64,000 nt of DNA from NCBI GenBank assembly GCA_963514095.1, contig OY741280.1, positions 18,756,689 to 18,820,688 on the forward strand, in the 5' to 3' direction. Positions 42,238 to 54,600 of this stretch are shown piece after piece. Source of the DNA: Eutrigla gurnardus (lineage: Eukaryota > Chordata > Actinopteri > Perciformes > Triglidae). The position numbers and the translations under genes were made by a program. Numbering within the stretch: position 1 is the first letter of the stretch; each line of letters starts with the position of its first letter. Below the pieces are notes generated by a model. The model did no database searches. It worked only from the letters and a program-made list of their open reading frames with translations, and was not told the origin of the DNA.

Positions 42238-44277
42238 ATGTCAGTCCCGGCCCGCAGTGCCCAGCAGGATGTCAGAGCCAATCTTGGGTATGTCGAGGTG
42301 ATGCGGAATCACTCGGAGCATTTCAGAGCAGATTGCAAGAGGTTAATGCTGGAAACTGACACCGAATGCAAACGCATGCAAAATAATGACGAAAAGAAAC
42401 TCGGTAAGTGAAGCTCTACAAATTCAGCTATAAAGGATGATGTTGCAAAGACTACAGAGATGGAATGTAGTGTTTTTATTTCCTGTACAGATCAGCGGAT
42501 CAGAGACATCGAGTTTCTGAAGAAGGAGTTGGAGCTGAAGTTGGAGGAGATTGTTGTGCAGATTGATGTCCTCATAGCGTTGCAGAGCAGAGTGGGGAAA
42601 GCCCTGGAGGCCTGCAAAAAGCCGCTGGATGTTACCGTGGTCTGTCTGGAGGAGAGGTTAGGCTGGAAAATGATGGAGAAGAGAGGATCTTGAACAATCA
42701 GAAAGAAAAATGTCACCACGCCACTTTATGTTACTGTAAAGCTTATGTGTAAAACTAAACAAACAGCATGTAGCAGCACTAAGGATGAGCGGATGAGTAA
42801 TGCTCTGTTTGCACTGCGGCCTTCAGAATGAGACGTGCCCCTTCTGAGAGGCTACATGACGAGGTGGACAGAGAGCTTCTGAAGGAGAGGGAGGTTATTG
42901 AGGGAGTAGCTTCCCTCCTGCAGCGTGTCAGAGAGCAGATCACTGAGCAGATACGGTAAGAAAGACGGGCTCGGTATAATCTATACGGGGAATCTCGGAA
43001 GTACGCAGACCTTTTGGGTTTGCTTGCGCTGAAACCTGGAGAGATAATCACCAGATCTTGTTGCCAAAAGACAGACAAAACACGTAGATTTGTGTTCCAG
43101 ATTGAACCGATCCGCCAAGTACCACCTGGAAATGGATCTGAAGGGAAAATGGGAGGCTCAGGTCATCGATAAGTCCTGTGCCTTGATGACCACCCATTCC
43201 ATCAACAATCTACAGGGATCCAAAAACACTGAAACTGATGAGCTGAGGTGAATTGCCGTAATGATTTAACATTTTGACCCACAGATCTGAGAAAAAGATC
43301 TTTCAGAAAAAGATCTTTATATGTTTTTTTTTTTAAATGTCTCCTTTTCCCAGCTCGGGAGTGTCTCCAAAGCAGTGGGGTTGCATCTCTGACATCAACA
43401 TGGCCAAGGCGGAGCAGCAGCTGACCAACACTCAGTCCCTGCGGACCCTGGTGGAGTCTGTCCTGGATCAGACGGCCACTGACATGCAGAAGCAGGTCCA
43501 GGCCACATCAGCAGCCTTCCACCTAAACATCCAGGAGATCAAGTCTGCTAAGATGCAGATGGAGGACGAACTGGCCAATGTAGGGGAGAAGAGTGTACGG
43601 TGTCTATTTGCCAGAGGGGGAGAGTGAATATCTAAAATACTGACCCTGGTGTGACACCTCTGCCCCCTCTAGATTCTGATTGAGTTTACCAGCCAGCAGA
43701 GGATCAGAGAGGATCTGCAAGTGGCCATCGACGGGAGTGAGGAAACCCTGAGTTTGGCCCGAGCCCGGCTGGCTTTGCGCCACCAGAGGCCTGGCAACGA
43801 GCAATGCTATGATCTGGCACAGTCCCAGCTCCTCATAGAGACCCAGCAGCTCACCGATCGCAGCAACAAGTAAGGCCTGGCAAATGTTTTCAGGAGGGAC
43901 GAGGGGAAAGTTTAATGATACACAGCCATTCCATCTGCTGTTTTACAGAATATATAACCAAGAAATCTAGAAAGAAACGCAATTAAGAGTGTAAAGGCCT
44001 TAAGAAGGCATTTATAACAGTATAGAAAGGGTTTACAAATAAGAGTAGCAGTTAAAGCATGGAGAAAGTACCTACCATGTTGTAAATACCAGATTCTCTT
44101 CATCTCTGCTCTCTCAGACTCCGTGAGGCGATGGCTCGGTCAGACATCGAGCAGAGAGCTCTGGTTCGTTGCCAGCTGGAGCTGCAGGAAAACATCGAGA
44201 CGAAGACCAGCTTTCTCTACATTGACGAGGTCACCTGTGCCCAACACCGGGAGCCCATTGTCATACACAACTTCTGA
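42238..44277 (+). CDS. Tektin, closest to tektin-1; axonemal microtubule inner filament protein
   Basis: Coiled-coil protein of ciliary and flagellar doublet microtubules. Seven coding exons: 42238-42403, 42491-42656, 42827-42955, 43101-43247, 43354-43579, 43673-43869, 44118-44277; 396 aa, near the family's usual 400-450. An untranslated exon probably ends at 41353 (AAAAG|GTATGG). Residues EQIRLNRSAKYHLEMDLK and FLYIDEVTC resemble human tektin-1 (EQIRMNRSAKYNLEKDLK, IYIDEVLC) more than other tektins. The family nonapeptide RPNVELCRD is changed to RPGNEQCYD. The N-terminus lacks the usual tryptophan-containing lead (DW/EW...). It could be a divergent tekt1 or a fish-specific paralogue, so I give no symbol. 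Confidence 0.85.
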
Positions 44278-45707
44278 GTGTTTAGTAACAGTTCAGGTTT
44301 ACTGCACCTGGTATTTCTTTACATAAAGTTCACTTCAATGCATACGTGTGAATCTATTTGTACGGTATTAGCAGGGTTTCAAATAGCATTTTATTAAGAT
44401 GAATCACTATGACAGCTTTGTTACTTGATTGTTTGTGCTATCTAACATATTCTCACTAATGGTTACACTGGTTTCTTGTTTGAGCCCCTCATGAAAAGCT
44501 AACATTATTGACCAGATGTACAATATTTTTTATCAAATATCTCTATATTACACTCTGATTTGGTTGAAGCTACAACATTAAACCAGTTTCCACAGCTGCT
44601 GTTTACTAAGTGAAGATTTAAACGCTAATTAATTAAGATGGAGTCAACCAATTAAAGTAGTACAGCATTGATTAGAGGAGTCAGATATTCATCCACAAGT
44701 GATAGAGGTCAGTGTGGCAGTTGATAGCTCAGTTTATTACACACATCCACAAGATAAATACTCGAGCACTGTAATGCTGGACAAACAGGACATGATCATC
44801 CAGATGTTCTGATCCAGACAGAGATATGAGGACCGAGACGAGAATCTTCAGTCAACCTGAATGAAACCTCAGTGTTCAGGATTTCAGAAATGTAGTTTGT
44901 GTTTCCTTTTCACCTTTGGTTGGTTGTGGGTTGTTGTTGTTTTTTTTTTGCCAACCATTTTCACTTCCATTTATTTCTGCTTGGTGTCTTGATCACATCC
45001 CTGAGACAGTTAAAGGGACAATCCTCTGATCATAGTCACTAGTGAATCTGTCACACACACACATAAACTACTCATTTATTTTCTTACAGTTTCTTTAAAT
45101 CAAACAGTCGTTTTAAACCAAAAGTGCTAACACAGAAGTACTCCTATTATGCATCTAACCTCTCTCCCATTCCACCGTTTGTACCAACACGTCAATCCGA
45201 CTGCAACTTCATTACCGCTGTATAAAAGCATTAGTAATGAACTCTCAAAAGAAAGTATTATCAAAATAGCATACAAGCAACATAATCTCTCGAAATTTGA
45301 TCCTCGGAGATTAAAAATTCTAGAGTTTACCAATGCCTCATGCAACCCTCATCTCTCATAACTACCTTTTCTGACAGAAGTGCTACATACACAACTCCTC
45401 TAACTCAAATTTAAACGTAACGTCGCCCTGCTCTCCAGCACAGGCAGAGCTGCACAGAAAGTATTCATTCTTCATGCCTTGCTAGTCATTCTGCATCTTC
45501 TCACCAACAAACGTCTACAGAAGTTAAAACGTCCCGTGTTAAATATGTAGAGGCGAGGCCTGGAAATCCCTACTGGACCTGATTTAGACTCAGCACAGTG
45601 AAATATCGATCCAGGTTAATGCAGTCAGAGTTGTACAACAGTCTGTTGCCCGGGGCGACCCGTCCGTCCATGCTGGTGTGTTTGAGTTCTCGGGGACCGA
45701 CGGGCGT
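44278..45707. other. Convergent 3' flanks of the tektin gene and kdm1b
   Basis: No coding exon found. On the minus strand AATAAA (plus TTTATT at about 45073-45078) is a candidate kdm1b polyadenylation signal, which would give a 3' UTR of about 0.65 kb. Confidence 0.45.
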
Positions 45708-48700
45708 CTACATGGCAGCCATCTTGCTGGCCTCTCTGACCCCACTCAGGTAGGCCCCCGTCACAGTCTGAGGGAAGTGTCTGTTGGTGGCCTGGCGACA
45801 CAAACCCACAAAACCAATGAACATTTGGGATTTTAGCAACCAGTGAAGGAAGTGACGGGTGGATCTGATGATCACAAGCAGCAGAACTTTAAATAGACAT
45901 TTTGACGTGTTTGAAGGTTAAAAGCAGCATCACCTCTCCAGCAAAGAACACTTTTCCCTGCACGTCCTCGGCGAGGATGTCGTAGGCCTCGCCACTTCCC
46001 CCCGTCTTCACGAAGCTGTAGGACATCTGGGACCACGTGTCTTTGCTCCAGTGTGTGACGAAGACCTGCAGCGGCTCTGGGACGTCCTATCAGGGATGAC
46101 AGACAGAGATATAATACTGAACCTGTAAATCTGCAAGGCCTGGAATATAAAAGGTTATAGGTGTGTATGGTGTCAATAGGAAATGTGCAGTGTGTGTTAG
46201 TTTAGGTCCTGGAGCCAACAGAGTGGCTGTTTTGGGGAAAGTACTTTGTGATAGCTTAGGTGTGTGAGGTCCTTGTGTTGTCACATGCCTTGAAAAGCAC
46301 TTTTCAAGTGTCTATACGATTGTGAAAAGAGATTTTTAGGTCCTAATTTAGCGCCTTGGTATAATTCCTGGGACTACTTGGTTGAAAAAGGCCTTTTTGT
46401 GCTTCAGTAATTGTTACTGTTGTTCCAGCATTACCTGCTCTTTGAAGAGTTCACGCAGGACCTTCATGCACTCATCCGCCACATCTTTGTCCTCCATGTC
46501 CCGGACGGCAGTCACAGCATCACCGGTGATGACGGACATGAGGACGGCCTGCTTCCCCTTCAAAGACAGCACCAATTATCTTTTTTATAGTTCTGTATTC
46601 TTGTTAATGCTGCGTTCACATGTCCTTCTGATAATCAAACCATAACCAGCATTGTTCTTGTATTTGGGCTTTCAGTGGAACATTAAAGAGGAAGTACTCG
46701 GCTCCGTTTGTGGTGCATACTTCAGTATTTCAGTGTCAGAAAGACGAGAAAACAAACCTGTGGCTCCATGTCATAGAAGACACTGAACATGCCTCTCTTG
46801 TCAGGACTTGGTGGTATGTGACCAAAGTAGTCAGCGCTTTGGATTTTGTTGTCCCAGAATCTGTACGGGAACTGAAGAGCGATCTGGTGAAAAAAAGTCA
46901 TTATTTTAATATTATTTTAGCATCTACAAGGAGGACACTTTGTGAATGACATCATGCACGTTGAAAGAGTGTTTGCCTTTTCTATGATGCCGGCTCCCAG
47001 ACTGTGGATTGCTTTCAGTTTCCTTTCAGGAAGCGGAGGGTTGAACTGAATCGCGTTCTTCTGGAGCAAAGTCAACGGGACTGTAACGAGAACCTTAAAG
47101 AGAAACGGCACATCCCGGATGAAGTCTTGACATGTTGATACTCTATATAACCATTCAGAACATTAATCATCATGCGTTCACCTTCTGTGCCGTCCACTGG
47201 GACCCGTTGGAGGAGGTCACTGTGACGACATCACCTGAGTAATCAATGGCCTGAACCTGGAATTGGAAAAACTAAAATGATCACCTGACTTTGATTTTGT
47301 TAGATAGGTTAAAAGAAGCAGCTGAAATGAAAAAGGTTGGATTACAAACCGGGCACTTTGTGCGGATGTCGAGGCCCTCGGCCAGTTTGTGGAGTAAAGA
47401 AGAGTAGCCCTTAGTGAGTAAAGTGTGGTCTCCTGAGAACTGGGCAAAAAACTCATTGTGGTCCCAAGATCTTGCCGATACCTACAAACAAAAACAGTTA
47501 CACTTGAACACTTTCATTCCCTTAAAGACACAACAGAAATGTGGGATATATTTATAAAAATAAAGCTTGAATTTTCGTCATTAAAATATCTAAAACTGAA
47601 AAATGTTCCACACCTGGTCTAACGTGCTTCCACAGGCGTACTCCAGGTTGCTGAGATGAAACTGGAGCACTTTCTCCTCCAACTCACTGAACTGGATTCC
47701 AGACTCCTGAAGGAAGTTCTTCTTCACCTCCTGGACTTTTTCTGTTGAGATATATACATTTAATATCTCCGAACCAGAAGTAAACAAGCTTAGGCACACC
47801 AGCAGTAAGTGTGCAAAAAACATTTTTTGATGAAGTTCCCTCTCATCTGCAATCCAAATCACCTCATGTTATTTACATTATTTAGATCACATAGCAATAA
47901 CTTGCAGGTAAGAACATGAGACTGGCTGCTATCACTGCTGTTTTAAGTGGCTTTACGGAGCCTCACACATGAAAACAATCACGTTGTGTGTTTTGGGGAT
48001 CGTAGTTCAGCACCTCTCAGTGGCATGTCCTGGTTCTGGGACTTGTCCTTCCTCCATTCTGACACCACGTCCAGGATGGCGTTGAAGTGGAAGTCCATGC
48101 GCTTGTCGATGGCCGGGTCAGTCACCTGCCCGCCTTCCTGAAAGAGGTCACAGCGCTCGCCCAGCTTGTGCATCTTGATACCCATCTGCAACAGAACAGT
48201 GAGGGGTAGAGTCTCATCTGAAGACGCCATTGATTTAAGAACAGGTTTTTAAACAGACTTTAAAGCTCTTTAAACATCTCACCTGTTCACACATCAGGGC
48301 GATGGGGTTGTTTACACAGCCGTTGACGATTTGAGCTCCTCGGCCCACGGTGACGCCCAGAGAGGTATCGTCCCAGACGCGACCTCCGATTCTCTCCCTT
48401 GCCTCAAGCACCACCACCTGTAGACCAATGAGAAGGAAGGAGTGGAAAGGGACCGCAGTGTGAGGAGCCAACTAAAACAGGAAGTCAGAGAAGATGTGCG
48501 ACAGGAACCAACGACAAGATACCTGAGCGCCAAAGTTCTGCAGCTGCCGCCCAGCAGCCAGCCCTGAAGCCCCAGCACCGATGACGATGATGTTCCTCTA
48601 CAAGAATGAGACATGCGGGTTTTTAGTCTTCGACAACATAAATGGCACTTTGAGATGCGTGCTGCTCGGGTAAAGATGCTCACAGATCCTTGTCTTGCAG

Positions 48701-51295
48701 GGAGCAGAGGCCGCTTCACCGTCAGCACACCGGTGTTGATGAGGCCCTTCCTGGTCATGAAGTGGAGCACCCGGTCCATCTCCTGCACACAGCGCACACG
48801 GACCAACCCCCGGACGACGATGTGCACGGCACATTTCTGGCTAGTCAGCACCTCCTTTAGGGGGAAAAACGGGAAAAGCTGTCATGTGACAGGCAAACAC
48901 AACCAGGTCCAAAATAAAATAAAAAAAACGTGCAATGTTTGGAAGTCTGTGGTGTACCTTGCAATTCTTGTGCCAGGAGGCCAGAATAAGGTTACGCAAA
49001 GCCAAATACATGGTGGGATCGCGGGAAAATTCTGGAAACTCGTAAAGCTCGTCCAGCTCCATCATATCCGGCCGAACGCACAGAGCCTTCCCACACTCAT
49101 TAGGCTGGTAGAAGGGCTGGAAATATGGACACAGGCCTGGAACTGAGGGGGAAGCAACCACGATTACTACATGCATTGGCATCTCTAACAATGGCGGGTG
49201 ATATATTCCATTCCTCAGGCTTACTTTGCGGCGGGACGGCTCTGCAGTGATCTGCCCTCAGCTCGGACAGAGACATGTTGCAGGGGGAGCCCGACGGACT
49301 CATCCCCACGCAGTCGGGGTAGTAGGCGGAGAGGAACGGGCTGGCCGGACTTTCTTTGAACAACGGAGGCAAAATCAACATCGAATGCCACCAGCTGTCC
49401 GTTACCTCGGCAACTCTCTGTGGGAATGACACACGGCGTGGGATTTAAGAGAACGCAAGTCATCACTCTGGATAACTCATTACAAGGCCGACTGATACAA
49501 GTCATGTGATACCAGCTTACCAAGTCCTCTGGTTGGGAACACTGGTCGGGTCCCTCACTCTGCAGGCAAAGACACAAGATCAGCATCACAAAGACATAAA
49601 AAAAAATCACCTACGAGCGGCCGGTTGATTATTTCTCCATTTCCTGTCTACCTTGATGTTGTTGAACTTCATCCCACAGCGGTACGTTGCTGCCAAGGAA
49701 GCAGTGATTTGGATCTCCTTGGTCAGCTGACGCCACTTCCTACACTCCGGTTTAGTACACTGAACCTGAAAGCAACAAATCATTAATTAATTACTGTATT
49801 TGTGATGGATAACTGAGAATAACCGGAAGCAGGAAAGCGTCCCGCTCTTACCCAGAATGGAAGCTGCTGATCTGCCATGAACGCTTTAAGACTGGGCTCG
49901 CTCTTCCCGTTACTAGTCCACACCTTCTTCCACGCAGCAAAGATCTCATAGCCATCTTTGTGACTGGAAAAGGGGGGGAAAGGTTGATTTTTATGGCACT
50001 TTAAACACTGTAAAAACATACTGAAGGATGTTTATTTGTTAATGTAATGCGAGGAGTTGTTCTGTCAACGTTACCTTCTGTAGTAGTGATCAAAACATTC
50101 GTTGCAAAAATGCTCACCGCATGACAGGTGGTACCAGCGAGACGTATATCCGTTTTTAGCACACCTGAGAAAAGACAGAAGGATTTAAAAGAATCTGTGT
50201 CTAAGATATTCAGATAATTGTCTGGTGTACCAAGAAACACGTCACCTTTCTGATGCGCTTGCGAAACAAACTGGGTATGTGGCAGAGCATCCGGCCTTCT
50301 CACACTTTCTGTACTTCTTCTCCGACTGGTCGTCTTCCTCCTCCGTGTCTGTGGCTTTTCTTTTGCTCTAGAAGAGATTAGAAAAGTAATGTGATCTCAT
50401 AATTTATTCTAACTATTAGGCTGTAGGGTAAGATTAGGGTTTTCCATTAAAACAGTGAAAAGGAAAGTTGTGTTTTTGGATGACGTGACCTAATGGGAAC
50501 ATATAAATTCCAGCAGATATAGATGATATGGTGTGTTTTCCTAGAGATCATGTTCATCCATTCATCCGTTTTCTTCTGCTGATTCTGGGTCAGATCACGG
50601 TGCATTCTTTCATGCCTACATTGAACTAACAGAAGGGTGGTGGCAGGTAATGTGAGGAGGTGGGGTGTGACACTATGCCACTGTGGCCTTAGGGACATGT
50701 TAACCACAACGTCACTGGTTTGAATCCAGCCAGACCTTTCTCTCCACACACACAATGGGCTATATAATTAAAGCCAAATAACCTTTAAATACATAAATAC
50801 CGGTCCGTATATTCTTCAGGTTTGGTCGGACGGAGGGTGGACGGTTTACCTGCCCAGGTGGAGGGTTGTTGGTGCGCTTCACCCGGACGTTGATCTGCCT
50901 TCCAGAGGAGCGCAGGGTCTGTCCGTCTCCCGGGGACTCCCCGGAGCTCCTCTTCTTGGCTCGCCGAGCACCAGAGGCGTTCCCGGGGTAGTCTAATACA
51001 TCGGTGACAGCAACGTAGATTTTTAACGGCGTGCAACGCGACGCAGCTGCGTTTAAAGAGCGGCCTTTTGTTGTGACAGAGGAGTGCTCTGTCTGACAGA
51101 TAATAAACAACATGACGCGCCCTATGAACAGAACACGTTACACGTTCACGACACACGAGATTAAACTGTGAGTAAACACAGGTGGCATCACATTATCACG
51201 CTCTTTAAAAAACCTGCACAACAATGTCCGCCTGTCACACGTTTAGCATGTAGCAACGAGCAGCGGCGCGAACACTCACCTGCGTCCGACAGCAT
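45708..51295 (-). CDS. kdm1b: Lysine-specific histone demethylase 1B (LSD2)
   Basis: FAD-dependent amine oxidase that removes mono- and dimethyl marks from histone H3K4 in the nucleus. Twenty-one coding exons: 51280-51295, 50850-50992, 50246-50367, 50075-50164, 49852-49963, 49652-49765, 49521-49559, 49225-49417, 48958-49142, 48684-48854, 48523-48597, 48283-48417, 48014-48185, 47614-47741, 47350-47481, 47182-47256, 46977-47093, 46758-46883, 46435-46557, 45934-46086, 45708-45791; 834 aa. Order: basic N-terminus, zinc finger (CEKAGC... WYHLSCGEHFCNEC, about 80-125), CW zinc finger (VQCTKPECRKWRQL, about 162-212), SWIRM (about 235-340), amine oxidase with VIGAGASGLAAGRQL at about 400-414, ending TVTGAYLSGVREASKMAAM. 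The CW zinc finger separates it from LSD1. One intron uses a GC donor. Head-to-head with cfap69, 400 bp apart. Confidence 0.96.
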
Positions 51296-51695
51296 GGCGG
51301 CCTGCGGCGAGTCTTCACGGACACGGCGGTTAGTTCAGCTTTGTGTGCGTTTCTGGGACGTTTTTAATTTTTTAATTTGTTAGAATCCGTCCCCCCCTTT
51401 TATTGTTGTGGGGGGTGAAATCAATGCGCTGTCGCTGAGCGTAAACCACTTCCTGTTTTGAGGAGGAAATGGGCGTTTCGTTTTTAGGGTCGTTTGAGCT
51501 ACGCGGCTTGCCGTTTCTACACAGTAACCACGGCAACAGTAGTAACGTAAGCCGTCAGACACGGGCAGCGTATAAAGGAGCAGACACAGGTGTTTAAAGC
51601 GGGTTTGTATCGTTTCTAGAACAGGTTTGAGGTAAAGTCTCCGCTAATGTAAGCAAGAAAGTAGAAAGTTAGCTGTTCATTCAAATGAACCGACA
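51296..51695. promoter_or_regulatory. Bidirectional promoter kdm1b / cfap69
   Basis: Only 400 bases separate the two start codons, and the genes run apart. The region is richer in GC and CpG than its surroundings. It contains an RFX X-box at 51524-51537. Confidence 0.6.
51524..51537 (+). promoter_or_regulatory. RFX X-box upstream of cfap69
   Basis: GTAACC-AC-GGCAAC fits GTHNYY-AT-RRNAAC at every half-site position, with AC as the spacer. It lies 159 bases before the cfap69 start codon, a typical position for ciliary genes. Its spacer is the same as in the tektin X-box at 41259-41272. Confidence 0.75.
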
Positions 51696-54600
51696 ATGTT
51701 TAAAGTTCGAAGTTCAAGCAAGAAGGTCGTTGACATTTTAGAAATGGATTCAGGGAAAGTTGGGTACCGAAGAAAGCCGGAAGTCCCTGTTATCCGACCA
51801 AGAACATCGGAGAAGAAGCAGCACGTTAAAGAGGTAAACAATTTCTGTATTTTCATGTATGCGTTTTCAGTGGTGGAAGAAGTATTTACACATTTTACTT
51901 AAAGATACTCAGACGAAAGTACTATCAAGAAAGTACTTAAAGTATAAAAACAATAGCCAAAAAGGGGCTCTGTCGTTATTACATTACAAGGCTTTAATAT
52001 TATTATACATTACTGTTCAAATATTGGTTCAACAGTAAGATTTAAGATTAATTTTAATTGTATGGCTGCTTCCAGTAGAGTTAATTTACTGTATAAAGTG
52101 AGTTTTATATGTTCATTATTTAAAGAAAATATGAATCTGTAAATTAAAGTATCAAATAAATGTAGTGCAGTAAAAAAAAGAAAGTAATATTTCTCTCTGA
52201 AATGTAATAGCACGGCATTAAAACACTCAGTACACTACTACTAAATGTACTTTGTTACATTCCACTTTCCATTTATTTTATTTAATAAAAATCTCTGGTC
52301 ACTGGGAATGTAAATAATCTATAACTGTAATTACATCAAACTACAAGCTGGGCAAGTGTAATAATTTGGTTATTTCTATGGGAATATGCACCAATGAAGT
52401 TCAATATCAGCTGAAATTGGACACAAATTGGTTCCAAAATTGTTGTTTTATTGAAGCCCTGTTTTATGGAGGGCCCCAATTTCAATCTGATTTTAAAGGA
52501 GCAATTCATAATATTTCAGTCAGGGAACGGCTTATTTTCAACCTTGTGGCCAATGGCTTTAAAAGGGTAGGAGATTAATTATTATTAATAATAATGATAT
52601 ATTATTATAGAATATAAGTCTGTCTATCACCAAAGAAGACAGACAGTGTGAAACTAATCTGTTTTTCAACAGGTCACTGTTAAAAGTCTTGAACTCAGTA
52701 AGGTGATTCGTCTTCTTGAAGATCCTTTGACCGTAAGTTAAACTTGAACGTCACCACACATTCTTTTTCCCTGTTTTAAGTTTTGTTGTATTTAATTATA
52801 ATGTAAATTCTGTTTGACTTCAGGCTAACTTGAAGGAGAGGCACCTTTTTGTACTGAAGAAACTACTGAAAAGAAACCAAATTGGCTTCGTATCCTTCTG
52901 ATAACTCAGACTGTCTTTTCCTAAATAAATCTCTCTCAGGTTATCTCACACTGCAGCAGATTGTCAAATCGTCCTCATCACTGTCCCCTGGGACAGCGAT
53001 GGAAATAGATCTGCTCTCATGCAACCTGAACACGGAGCCGAACGCTATTCCCTGGGCTCTAATTTACAGCTTTATCACTCTGTCTGTCAGCATTTTCCCT
53101 GTTTAGAAATATATCATGATGACTCTCTGCTCCATCACTTCCCTCTTTGGGATTTCTCTCTCCGTGCATGCTTTGTCAAAATGTTGACACTCCTTAAACC
53201 ATTTCAAGCTTTTGAAGGAGCTGACGGACATCGCCAAAATCCTCAACATCTGTGCGGAGAAAGTGACGGATCACCCTGAATATGTGCCCGTTTTGTGTGA
53301 GGCACTACAACTGTGTGGGTAAGAAAGTGAAATATTTCAAGCCCACGTAAAAAAGGATGATCTTTCTTTGTGTTCTGAGCATCAACACGCTGCTCTGCTT
53401 CATCTCAGGCTTCCCTACTTGAAGGAGAAAGCATCCGACGAGCTGAAGTACGCTCAGGACGTCATACTGTTCCTCTCTCACATGGGTACACGGATCACTC
53501 ATAGTTTTACATTCAACTGCAATTCGCCATTTAAAAAAAAAAGGATTGGCCTTGAAAATTTCTTCTTGCAGCCACAGATTCTCATTCTTTCATTTGGTAT
53601 GTTGAAGCATAAGGCATGCAGTGTTATATGACAAGACAGAAACAATGCTTTCGTCATTTTCTCAATACTAAGATCAGTATTTTAGGCCCATTGGCTCCTT
53701 CTGAAGATGTACAGGACTTTGAATGCAATGGCTGAATCTTTTTGTAATGCAAGACATAAGAAAGTCCATATTATCCTTCATATAGTTTTTACTTTGGTTC
53801 CTGACGATGACGAGTGACGTGTTTCTGTTGGCAGGCTGTCTGATGAGGGTGTCACACGCTGAAGTGAGACAGCAGATAGTTGAGTGTGTGAAATCATTCT
53901 ACAGCTGTGTGGCTCCCAAACAGCTGCTCGACGGTACGGACCGTCTCACCAAGACAAAGCCTCGGACTGTCCACTCTGGCAACCGGTTTTCTAGACTGCC
54001 ACTGAGTGAGGTTTTCTCATGGCTTCTGTGGTGGCATGCTTGTTCCTTCTCTTTTCATTTGTTTCTTTCTTTCATGGTTTACCTTTTACTTCCTTCTTCT
54101 TTTTCTTGAGTCTTACTGATACACGATGATGTTTTTAACCAGTATTGACTTCTTCATCTTGGTGAATATGATTGTAAAATGCATCGTTTAACCATAAAAC
54201 CACTTTGCTCATTTAGACAGTTTTGTATGATATTAACTGATATGTTTTTACTACATTTTAATATACATATACTGTGAAATCAGTTTGGCTCTTTTTTTAA
54301 ACAATCTTTTGCATGTATCTTTCTTTAATATAGTATCTGTTTTCCACTTAAACTGCTATTTTTCCTGTATCATTTCCTATATTTGTTCTTAATAAATTCT
54401 TCTTATTCTTATTTTTTCTTATAATTTTGTATCACTATTTGTCACTGGTGTTGTTGTTATATCCCTGAATCTTTTGTGTTTTATTGCATCACTAATCTGT
54501 TTCTGCAGGGCTTCAGCAAACCTCTCCCGGCTACAGGCTGCAGCTGCTGGAGCGCAGCGACCTGGCTCAAACCTTGTTCCTCTCCATGGCCACTCTGGAG

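Noticed and set aside
48312..49146. Long frames of 179 and 177 codons on both strands
   Set aside because: Shadows of kdm1b exons; they cross splice sites and have no similarity of their own.
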